Shown here piece by piece: positions 1 through 12,000 of a stretch of DNA of 64,000 nt; the stretch's first letter is position 1, and each line of letters begins with the position of its first letter. This DNA comes from Sebastes aleutianus (lineage: Eukaryota; Chordata; Actinopteri; Perciformes; Sebastidae): NCBI GenBank assembly GCA_916700875.1, contig CAKAKS010000031.1, positions 16,707,148 to 16,771,147 of the forward strand, written 5' to 3'. Both the position numbers and the translations under genes were made by a program. The notes under the pieces are model-generated. The model did not search any database and was not told the DNA's origin. It worked only from the letters and a program-made list of their open reading frames with translations.

Positions 1-3000
1 CTCATGTGCCTTTATGCTGTCTGCTGAAGCAAATTTAAAAAGACCAGATAAAAGACCACTTTGTTGGGATGGTGTTCGCTGGAGTGGAAACGTTTGTTGC
101 CGAGTAAAGCCTGGTTTACTTGTCTCCTGTTGGACAACTTGTTGATTTGATGCTCTATTCCTGAGTTGAGCCCCTTGGTTTGTACCTTGAGTATTCTGTT
201 GGTTGAAACCCTGTTGATTATGTTGAACATTGCTTTGTTGGTGCTGAACCGTTTGGCTGCTTGAAACATTCTCAGAGGATGCAAATTTAAACAAGCCCGA
301 CAACAGCCCCTTTTGCTGAGATTGCGTTTGCAGAGTTTCATTTGAAGTCTGCCGCTGACCAGGGTAATTTCCAGGGGTGTTCCCCTGCCTTTCAGCTTCA
401 GAAGGCTGTACATGTTGTGGTATATTTTCCGTTGATGAAAACTTCAATAGCCCTGAGACAAGGCCCCCCATTCGTGGTACTGATGAACTTTGTTGTGGGG
501 GAGGGTGATCAGCAAACTGTGGGGGATTACTGCTCCTGAGTGGTTGATTGTTATGGGAAGTCTGCTGTGGCAAATTGCCAGATAGGTCACTGGTAGAGCC
601 AAATTTAAGAAGTCCAGATAGCAGTCCTCCTTGTTTGGGCTGATTAGAGCCCATATGAGAGATGTCCTCAGTTGAGCTCCCTTTAAAAAGACCTGTCAAA
701 AAACTTTGTGATTCAGGTTGACTGGGAGCTTGATGCTGCAATCCATGAGGGTCTGCTATTGGTTTCTGATTTGATGTATGTTGTGCATGTGAGCCAGATG
801 GCACATTGCTGTTCTGACATTGCTGATTACTAGTCAAATTCTGGTTTGAACCAGAGGGAGAAGAGGTAGGATTAAATATGCTGGAAAACCATCCTTTCTC
901 AGCGTTTTCCTGGGGCAGAGTAGCATTTTGTGTAAAGGTGGTGGAGGTTGTTGACGTTGAATCATGATATGACTGCACAGGATCCTGCGTGTTCGTGGAG
1001 GCACTAACATCTTCACTGGATGCAAACTTTAAAAAACCAGAGAGCATTCCTCCCTCTGCTTTGGGATGTTGCTGAGTGGAGACATTTTCAGAAGAGAGGA
1101 AAGGCAGTTTAAGCTTACTGCTCAATGATGGGTCCTCCACTGGTTTATCTAGTCGGGGATCCTCTGTGGATCTAAACACTGGGTAAACTGCCACCGGTGG
1201 AGCTCCCTGAGGTGGAATGGGGACAGAATGTGTGATCAATGAACTCAATGACTTCCTGAAAGGGCTAAAGAATCCAGTGTTTGCTGATTGTGTTTGGCCA
1301 GTCAACCTTGCTGGATTAGGCACATACTCTTGTTTGTAAGTCACCGGATTTTGTCTGCCATATATATTTTCATCTTGTCTTTGTTCCAAATGTTTCTCTT
1401 GCGATGAACTTCTTAATTTTTCTGATTTATTATCTCCTTCTGCTGTCATTGATGTTTTAGCTAGATGAACACCTTTCTCATCCCATTGTGTATGGCCTTG
1501 AGAATATGTGGACTCTGGTGCATGTTCAGCTGAGTTCCCATTTTCCCCTGCTGAAAAAAGCTTTAAAGGATTCAATTTCCCCAAGACTGAGTTTCCTGGA
1601 GCACTTTGAGGTTTGGTTACAAACGTGGGTACATGCTCTTTTGTACTTGTTTGAGTCTGACTCCTTGTGGGAGCTTTCGTTTCTTGATTAGGACATTGTG
1701 TCTTGGCATCGTGTGGTGGCTGAGAAGGCAGATAACTGAATGATTTTTCATGAGGACTTTCTATTGGAGATACAACAGCTACAGGAGCTGAGCTATTCGA
1801 TTTAGGAATAAAGGAAAACAGTTTTGTTAGTCCAGACTGGTTGGAGGGTTGTGCAGACGGTGCTTGTGCAGACGGTGCTTGTGCAGACGGTGCTTGTGCA
1901 GACGGTGCTTGTGCAGACGGTGCTTGTGGAGACAGGGCAGGCTGTTTGGGACCTCCTCCAACTTTGTCAGTGAGAGAACTAAATAATGAGCTCATGGCAC
2001 TTTTCACTCCTGAAATGCCCTGATCCGATGGAGTGTGTGATTGGGTTTCCCCTCTAGGATCCTTTGGTGAACTATTTAGTTCCTCTCCAAAAGAATCGGT
2101 CCTATAGCTACCCTGAGATGATAGCCTAGATTTGCTTGATTTAGGAAGGGAACCATACTTGCTGATTTCCTCCTCTTTTTCAGCAAGGTATTCAGAAACC
2201 GTTTCAACCAGACACTGGAGCTCATCCATAGGGTCTACATATTCATCACTTGGTTCCTCTACAGGAGAGAGCATTGCCTCCGGAGCCCATCCTCCAAGTT
2301 TAGCTTTTCCACACTTCTTCTCTCGAGGACCCTGAGAATTGTCTATGTGACAGGAGAAAGAATACCTGTCTTTGTACTGTCTTGCGTTATCTGGGTGAAA
2401 GTCCTCTGCTATAAAGTCCTCAATATCCTCCTCTGCTCCTATGGAGTAGTGCAGATCCTCAAAGCTCTCCAAATCAAAATCAAACCGTGACCTCATTTTA
2501 GCATCTTGCTCTCTTTTGTATGCCACATAATTCTCCAAAGTGTTGTCTAGCTCATTTTTCGCCCACATCCGTGTCTTGTAGAGAAGCCCATTCTGGTATG
2601 GCCTGAGGCATGTAGTCATACGCTCCTCCTCTTCCTGCATCTCAACTACCTGCCGCATAAACAGCTCCCCTCTCTTCTCACGGAGCAGTGCAAGGTCAGA
2701 TGGAAAAGCCTCTTCTCTCATTTTGTCTGCCTGTGTGCTGAGCAACCCTCCTGGGTCCCTTATCTTTTTCTTCCGCCGCCGATCAATAGTGTCATATTCC
2801 TCAGGGTAGGTGGCAGGCAGAGAACCACTGCGCTGAGAATTTAGACGGATAGAGGTGTGCGATGGCTCGGGGTAGGGTCTTCCCATTCGAAGGATAACGT
2901 TGTCTTCCTCGTCATCCAAGAAGTCACTCAGCTGGGGCTTGCCCTGCCCTTTGTATTTGTTTTCCCAATCTTCAACCCCCATGCCAGAATCTACAGGTAT

Positions 3001-3031
3001 AATTTTGACCCTTCCTTTCTGGTTTAATGAT
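1..3031 (-). CDS. unc13b: unc13b giant exon with repeated G-L-L-S-G-L-F-K-F modules (truncated at window edge)
   Basis: I read every codon in this minus-strand frame and found no stop from 3036 down to base 1. It is open at the left edge, so the true exon is longer. The first half (about 3031-2200) is charged and less repetitive: SGMGVEDWENKYKG, an RRRKKK cluster and helical Glu/Arg stretches near MREEAFPSDLALLREKRGEL. The second half is Ser/Gln/Asn-rich and disordered-looking, with seven copies of G-[LFM]-[LV]-[ST]-G-[LF]-[LF]-K-F-x-S-[ST]-E-[DN]. The acceptor is uncertain: TTAG|A at 3031 matches the phase-2 donor of exon 8, while CCAG at 3018 is out of phase with it. Long brain-type Munc13-2 isoforms are known to carry large extra N-terminal sequence; equivalence to that exon is my inference. 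Confidence 0.82.
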
Positions 3032-6000
3032 CTAATTTAGGTTAAAGAATGGATTTAACAAGCGGGTGGGAAAGGATTACAAGGACAGAAAAGAAGAAGC
3101 AAACAAACAAAGAAGAAAAAATGCAAACACAAAGTTAAGCAGAACGATAAATGGAGAAATTAAGACGAGAACAGTTTCATGCAAATATGAAGACACGATT
3201 CAGCTTAGTTATCAATGTTGCAATATTACAACATTCTTAGCAATATAAATGTGTAAAATTGCCTGAAAAATACCTTGTTACACACTTTAGTGTGCATGAG
3301 TAATAAAACCGTATGTGTATCCAAGTGTGTGAGTGTGTGTGCTCCTATGTAAGCATGTGCCTCTGTGAATTTAGATCTTTGTAAATCCCTACAGCGACAG
3401 TCATGCTTATCAGCACTTCAACACCCAGCCTGCATCAGTCTTCATGAGAAATGCAGGCTACAGTAAATCACCACCATATGGCGTACACTGAAGTTTTTAA
3501 TCACCAAAGGAATGCGTGTTTGTGTGTCACTGACCCACTCCCTCCATGTGTGACAGAGGGATTTCCTCTGTGATATGGCTAAACCAAGTTCAGAGCCTTT
3601 CAAAACCACCAGGAACTTCAACCATCACAACAGACCCTCAAAACAAAAACACACTAACAATGAGCTTTCCCTGGCTGTAATCCCATTTCTTTTTTCTGAT
3701 GTTGAATTATCCAGATTAACTTCCTATCAGTCCACGCAGACGGATTTGCAGCAGTCTCACTGGTACAAATCTATTCCATGACAATCCACAAGTGCACAAA
3801 AGTAGATTCCATGCACTGAGACAATTTGTCTTATTGACCAAAATTGGCCTCAAAACAGCTGTGCAGTGGTAATAATAACAACAACAATGTATTATCATTT
3901 TTATAGCAATTTCATTTTTTTCCCTCTATTTATAATGAAATAATGTAAATAATAGGGCTGTCAATCGATTAAAATATTTAATTGCGATTATTCGATTGCG
4001 ATTATTATCACGATTGTCCATAGTCAATCACGATTAATCAAATCATCGCAAATTAATCCCACCTTTTTTATCTGTTCAAAATGTACCTTAAAGGGAGATT
4101 TGTCAAATATGTAACACTCTTATCAACATGGGAGTGAGCAAATATGCTTGCTTTATGCAAATATATGTATATATTTATTATTGGAAATCAATTAACAAAC
4201 ACAAAACAATGACAAATATTGTCCAGAAACCCTCACAGGTACTACATTTAGCATATAAAATAAGCTCAAACATGGCAAACTCAAGCCCAAAAGGCAACAA
4301 CAGCTGTCAGTGTGTCAGTGTGCTGACTTGACTATGACTTGCCCAGAACTGCATGCGATTATCATAAAGTGGGCATGTCTGTAAAGGGGAGACTCGTGGG
4401 TACCTATAGAACCCATTTTCATTCACATATCTTGAAGTCAGAGATCAAGGTACCCCCTTGAAAATGGCCATGCTAGTTTTACCTCACCAAAATTTAGCGC
4501 AAGTTTGAGTGTCATTTAGCCTCCTTCGCGACAAGCTAGTATTACACGGTTGGTACCAATGGATTCCTTAGGTTTTTCTAGTTTCAAATGATGCCCGTAT
4601 CTTATTCACTCTAGCTTTAAAACTGAGCCCGCTACAACCTAACAATCGCAAGTTCCTTTAATTCATTAAAGAAATTAGTGGCATTTAAACAAATTTGCGT
4701 TAACGCATTATTATCACGTTAACTTTGACAGCCCTAATAAATAATTGTTGTAATAGTCATCACGCGCACTTGTGGTCATTTGAACTACATTTCTGACTTC
4801 AATTTATAGTCCAATATGCCTTGTGATTGGCAAGTCAGTGGACAACCACAAGAATGACTGAAAGCACTGCAGGATGTGAAAATGTCCATTCCTCCTCTAG
4901 AGTCTACTGAAGCAGCTGAATGAACCATCTACTACAGCACATGGGAAAGCCAGCTCAGAGGAAATAAGAATAAAAGCACAAAGCTCCAGTTGGATTCTTG
5001 GTCAGGCAAATTATCAGAGGGAAAAAACTGTAAATCTGAGAGTGGAAGTCTGTGATGTCTACATTTTATGGAGAGAGAAATTAAAGACTGTATGAAGATA
5101 AGCTTGAAATCCAATCTCACTGAGACTTTTGATTAACAAGGGTGTCATTGGTTGGTCTCCTTTTGTAGTTTCGGTTTTGCCTACGCGTGTGTGACTGTGT
5201 GACAGTTTCATCTAGAGTGACTGACTGAGCCAGTGAAGGTGTTTATGCGTGACTATGTGGATACTCTGTCTACCTGGTTCCTCTCTGGTCCCTGTAGTCC
5301 AGGTCAAAACTGTGGACAGAGTCTGTGCAGGAGTCTGGGTGGTGCTGCTGCTGCCGAGGCCCCATGGGATACTGGTGCACGGAAGAGTTGGGCTGAGCCG
5401 TCGTGTGGTAACGCGGAGGCAGACTGTTGCTCGTCTCGCTGCGGTAGTCGCTGTCCCGGTCGTCCACGGCGCTGTCCTGGTCATCCAGAGCTGCGAGAGG
5501 TGACAGGGTGAGATGAATAAATCAATCTTTCCTGAAACATGTGTTTTGTGTGACAGCAAGCATCTTTTTTTTTTTTAAATAAGCATTAACCCATGTCAAA
5601 GCTGAGGATGCATCCTTTGCCTATCAGGACAAAACTGCTAAGAGCTGAAGAAATAAACAAACTGGGGTCAGCGGATGCCAGGTTAATAGGGAGGTTGAGA
5701 GGGCAAAGGTCATGCACTTTTAAAAGACTACAGCCCCCTGAACGTGCAAGCTGTCCTGCTAAATGAAAACTGCTTTTAATCTGTCATCATACTGTTGTTA
5801 TTTCATCAATAAATAAAAATACAGAATTCAAAGATATAGCTATAGAAATATAATGTGCATTACTTCCAACAGTTTCATGGTGTTTATATTGCACAACTTT
5901 TTGAAAAATGACCTTGCCAACCTCAATAATGACCCGAAGAAAACCTAATTCAAGAGCTAACCATGAGTTTGGTGTCTGCTGGAGGGGACAGCAGCCGAGT

Positions 6001-9000
6001 TTATCTTTCCAAAGCGATAAAGCGAGAGAGTGAAGGATAAACTGATTCTGTTGATATCTCTTGGGAGGAAAATGAAATGTCAAGGTGATATATATATTAA
6101 TAAATATAGTTTAGCCAAGACTGCCACCTAGCAGTTTAGTGATTGCAACTGCAACTTACACTCTTTTAAGATTTGTTGAGGACTCCTGTTGTTTAGCAGA
6201 CCTGCAAGAATATTTCTAGAGATATTGCAAATCATATCCAAATATGTTTGATCTCAGTATTCGCATTGAATCCAGAAAAATACTTTTTTAAAGAGAAGCA
6301 TGGAGCACAATTTCAAGGAGAGAGTGTTTTGATGAGTTGTCCTGACTCTTTTTTTCCCCCTAGGATGCATGCTAAACCAATAATTTAAGGATAAAGTATG
6401 CATGGGTAAAGAGCATTATATGACATCAGCACAGAGCATAACAAGGAAAACAGCAAGAGCAGGAAAGGAAGTGAAAAGGCTAAAGAGGTTTAAGGAAATC
6501 ATTGAGGAAAATCAAGTGTTAGAGTGAAATAACGAAAATAAAAAATGCATGAAAAACCTTATACATGTTATTGGGGGGAATGTGGGGCATTGGGACATGC
6601 GGAGGGCATTGAGGATTGGCCAGCGGGAGAATTACATCAAAGTGCGTTTTACATACTCAGTGGGTCGGCCCATCCGAAATAGTTGCCTGGTGAAAGTGCA
6701 GACGTTACAAAGTGAGAGGTACAGTCAGAGGGGTTGTGAAAACAAAAGAAAAGGGTCCCTGTGATGTAATAGTGGGAGGATGATTGAACCCCATAAGTGG
6801 TCCTCAGAGCGGAAAACAAGTGAGAATATTTAACATGCATATGGGCTCTCGGGTTATGATTGCAAAAAATATGGACAGACTGAATTTGAAATGTATAGTC
6901 TTCATTTTCAACTCTGATTAAGAAGAACTGTTACAACATTAGGCAGCACAACAGGGATATGGAAGTGAGAGTGAAATCATTTCAAAGCCTGAAAGCTAGA
7001 ATAGTGGAGAATTGGTTCCATCTAGAGGCAGAGAGGAGTACGGGCAGGAACACTCACAGCACTGGGAGGCAGCAAATGGCAGTGGGCGACTCTGGACGTC
7101 ATCCTGAAGAGGGTACTACAGAGGAGACGGGGAGAAAAAACATGAAGGCTTCAAGTATGTTTTTCATGTTGTTGTCATTATTGCTATTATTACCACAGTA
7201 ATTCACCACTCCAACATTTACAACGAAAATAAATATAGCAGTTCTGCGTCATTTAGCACAAGAAGTAGTAAACAGGAACATACAAGCACGTCCTTTTTAA
7301 CAAAAGACAACTTACTGGCTTCACCTGCTTACTTAACTGTGAAACAGTAACATTCAAACCAGAAAGGCATCATGACAATACACTGATGCACTGTTAGTTC
7401 TTCATACAAATAAAAGTCGCAAACTCTTATTAAATTGCACTTCACCTCATCGTGGATTCTCATGGTGTTGATGCGATCCAGCTTGCCTGTCCAGTACTGT
7501 GCCTCATCATCCGGGATGTCTGGTACAAAAACATGCAAACAACAAACAAACAAACATGTGAACCCGTGTTTGAAGGTAACATCCTGCTCCCTCAGCGTCA
7601 TATTCCAGGATGTCATCATTATACATTAATGTCCATTTAATTTCTCATGAGGAGGACCGGAAACGTCAGGAACATTTCTTTTGTGAAAGATCTGTCGATT
7701 GGTATGGGAAGTTTTCAAAACGACATGAACCCGTTGTCTCATTTTTCTAAATTCAACCTGGAACGGCACCTCCTCCTTTAAGCCACTTTGTTAAATTCAT
7801 GGACAGTGCTTCCAGGAAAACAAGGGCAGCTGCCAGAGGAGACGGTATTGTTCCATTCAGATGCAACCGGATTGGACAATTCACCTTTTTCTGTGAGGGC
7901 AGCAACCCTCTGGAAATATTCATGATCTGATGTTTTTATATATCAATTTGTTTGTAATGTTTAATACTTGTCTGACTATATCGTTTGTTAAACATTATAG
8001 GAAAATGCTTTTCATCGTTTGTGATTTTTAGTTGTGTCGGGACTATGGGTGCAAATTAGCTGTTAGCAAAAAATAAAAATAAATAAGTATCAGATCAGGT
8101 GCTCTGACCATTCCCACTTTTCATGGGGATTTGCGCTGCTCTGTAGACAGATGCACATTAAAGGCCACACACACAAAGGCCAGGGCTTCAAAGACACACC
8201 GACCCACGGCTTTAATGAATGGCTCTGGTGGCACAGAGAGTCACGATGGCCTCCTGCAACCTTGAAAGGTCTCCTCTTAAAACAGAAAAAAAGACCACTC
8301 AGTGGACAGACACCCTGCTTCAACTTTGATGCCTTTTGATCACAAGGTTTGAGCCTGTGCAGAGATAACAGAGATACTGTAGGCAGAAGTGTGGTTAAAC
8401 ACACATAGAGCAGGGGGACACTGAATTGTCCCCAGGGAAAAATGAAATGAAATTCAACGCATACGTTAACCTTTTTCATCATGTTGAATCAAGCAATTTG
8501 TAGTGAGTGTGTTGCGGCTACCACTCTACTTAATCCCGTTGGCCACAATGGAACAACCTGGCAAAGACTAAATCATATTAAGTTAATTAAGTTAATGAAG
8601 GAAGATCTGCCATTGATGTGCCCTCAATTTAAGCAGGACAGAAACTCCTAATTCCCAGTGGAACCGGATAGAGGACAAGTGTCTTTCTTCACATCATGCA
8701 ATGAGATAATGCTATTTTGATATGATTTCATTTCATTCAGGAAAAATGTGACCTCATACTGTCCTCATACCTGTTGTTCATATGGTCCTTGTGTTTTCCA
8801 TTTGAGTCGGGATGCTCAATGGCAGTTATGCTTGCATAAGACTACGGGACACCAGGTTACAAGGCGTCATCAATTTGTCCAGACCGTGCCCCAGGCTGGA
8901 TAGATTTTCCTGTGTAGCCTCATAAAGCGACTGCTGACATTTCACCAGGAAACACAGGTGGCCTTTGTGTAACTCAGTGGATCAAGGTTTCATTTGCCCC

Positions 9001-12000
9001 CAAGGAAACCAGAATCTCTAATGTACTCTCTACATCATGCGCCCACTGTTGCCAGAGCAGGTACTTGAGATGACAGTGTGGGGAAATGTCTTACATAAAG
9101 CACCTGAACTTTTCTAAAGTGTGGTTCATTCATTGGAGGTTTGCTTCATTCTGGGAGTTTAACTATAGACTGTATATAAGAAGTGGTAGTAGCTTTGAAG
9201 CCTTGAGTTCGAAATTTGGGCCATTGCCAATCTTGTTTTTTTGCAACCAGAAGTGACACGAGAGGGTGGAGTACAACCAAACGCTGAACAAGACATTTTT
9301 AGCGGGACCAAAAAGGTTATAATTAACTTTCATGAAATGAAAACACACTGTGAAAGGGTAAACGAAAACACGGACAACACCCAGACCGGACAACGCCGTG
9401 ATCCCCTGATAAAGCATCCCCTGCTTTATGGTCTATTTGACTATACGGGATCATAATTTACTAAATGAACATCATGCTGTATTGAAGAAGACTTGAAACT
9501 AGCGATTGAGACCATAAACTCATGTTTACAATGTTTACTGAGGTAATAAAACAAGTGAGAAGTTGGGTCATTTTCTAAAAGACTTCTATACAATCAGAGT
9601 TATTTTTGCAACCAGAGGAGTCGCCCCCTGCTGGCTGTTAGAAAGAATGCCTGCAGTGGCTTCACTTCTCAGAACCGAAAGGTTGCCACCTCAAGTTTAA
9701 CATGAAGCTATAATAAAAAGCGACTGAAAAAGTATCTCACCAAAAGGCAGCTCGAAGCGAGTGTCCAGCATGAGTCGATGAGGCGTTGGGTTCTTGGTGC
9801 CATATATCTCATCCGCCTTCATCAGGACCTCCGCATCCAGAAACATCCAATCACCTGAGCCCTCCTGCAATTAAGATAAGTATATTGATATTGACCTTGG
9901 TAGACAACTTGACATTCTTTGTGTCCATTATTCTACCTGCTCTATGCCATTATTATCATTCCCAAGAGTAATATATCTCAGGTATATATCTTTGAGCATT
10001 GTATTATTTCTAAGCTAAGGGACACTGAAGCCCCATTGAATCTGAGTGTCTATGGAGGTAATAGAAAATGGTGAAGTGAAATACCTTTTTACAAATGAGA
10101 AACCTATTAGTGCCAGTAGGGAAATGGAAAAAAAAGCATACATTTTTTCCATTTTCTTTTTTTTCCTCGACTATGTGAATCATGTGTGGGTGCATATTCT
10201 AACCTCCTCTGATTGTTGGATACTCGTCAGAGGAATCCAAGCTGTCCCCACCATGGTGTCCCAGATGAGGCCTTTGTTCCACACCTCAACAATGAGGCCG
10301 AGGTCCAACCGGTTGATCTCACTGAGGAAAGAGGCGGTATTCAGGTATCAAGTAATGTCAAGCTTCTCTAAAACCCCCTCCCTGATAAACGGCATGGGAA
10401 AATGTCAGCGGATAAAAGAGCAGAACAATAACTGTGTAGTTTGAGGCTTTTGTTAACAGAATTTTGAAAAAGCGAGAAAAACTTTCCAATATGTCACTCA
10501 ATTCACACTCAGTGAACTAGAAATGTCTCCATAATTACTGCCAGGCCCGACCGCGGGGCTGGTAACAAAAGCTACTTCCTCTTTTTGTTTTGCATTAGCT
10601 GTCATAATCCATTCAAGCCTTGTTTTTGTCATTCAACGTGCTATTCAAAGGGCTCAAAAACAGCTTGATGACAGCAATAAAATGGCATATCAATTTTGAA
10701 AGGAGCCGCGTGACAAGAGCATTTGCATATTCTCATCTGTGGCAGTTTACAACTATCGACGGGGCCCGAACAAAAGGAAGATGAGAGAAAAAAGATAATC
10801 AAAGAGAGCAGCTAATTGAGAGAAGTGCAGGGGAGGGCGCTGAGTATCCAGGGTGTCCAGGTGCAGAGATATAGGCTTTTCTAAATCATGTGTTCATTCA
10901 GAACGCCACAGAATAAATAAAGCTGGCAAGGTATTCAAATCAAACCGTTGCTAATTTTAACTGAGAGACTTCTGAGGGCCGTTTAGATTCTGTTATGCCA
11001 TCAAGTACATTTTTATTTCATCATTGTATATCATCCGTGCCTTTTTTATTAAGACACTAATCAAATAAGACTGTAAATCTACTTTTGTTTGGAATGTACA
11101 TTTTAGTGCTAAAACATTTTTCTATAAGCATAAGATTTTTACCAACTTTGATCTCAGTGGTGGGTTTCCAACATATTTATTGTTTTTGTAACATAACAGC
11201 CAGCGGTGGGTTTAAACTATTACAGATACACATTACATAACAGACAGCATACTGCACTTTGATATTGGTCACTATTTTGCATAGCATATCAACACCATAC
11301 AGGTTGGTTTCCAACCTTCTAGTGCACCACCGGGTTCAAATTAAAGCCATGCAGTACTGTTTTTGAAAATGTATTTATTTTGGGCCAAAGTTAGGTTAAC
11401 ACTAACGGAATAGTTCGACATTTTGGGGAAATACACCATTTTGCTTTCTTTTCGGGAGTTAGATGAGAGGATTAACACCACTCTCATGTCTGTATGATAA
11501 ATATGAAGCCTCATCCAGTTAGCTCATCTTAGCACAAAGACTAGGGACAGAGGGAAACAGCTAGCCTACCTCTCCTCTCTCCACAGATTTGCATTGCAAA
11601 CTGCATTACCGCATAATTTAAATCAAAAAGGGGAATATGTGTCTCTTTCGAACAGGATACAGACACAACAACAACAACTATTCAACAGGTAAAGACTAGT
11701 AATGTTTTTTTACATTTTATTAATTTAGTTGGTATCTTTAGGCTATAACATCTTTCAAGCATATCTAAAGATTCAGCAGAATTATGCTGCATTCACATGG
11801 AATCAAACAGAGAGCAGACAGACAACACCTTCTTCAAACAACAAATAGTCTGACAGCATGGCAGGATGGCAAAACGAAACTGGCATGACGACATGTTGCT
11901 ATGGTGATGTCGTATTGTTTATAAAGAATGGAATAAAATATATTAAATCAAATTATTTGGTGTCTATTACTTTATGTAATTATTCTAGTAATGCATGCAG

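Noticed and set aside
1846..1930. Regular 15-bp units considered as a CRISPR-like array
   Set aside because: There are no spacers; the units are contiguous, in frame and inside a vertebrate coding exon.
5212..5559. 115-residue minus-strand frame and two overlapping plus-strand frames
   Set aside because: Wrong-frame readings of unc13b exon 8; the correct frame carries DDRDSDYRSETSNS.
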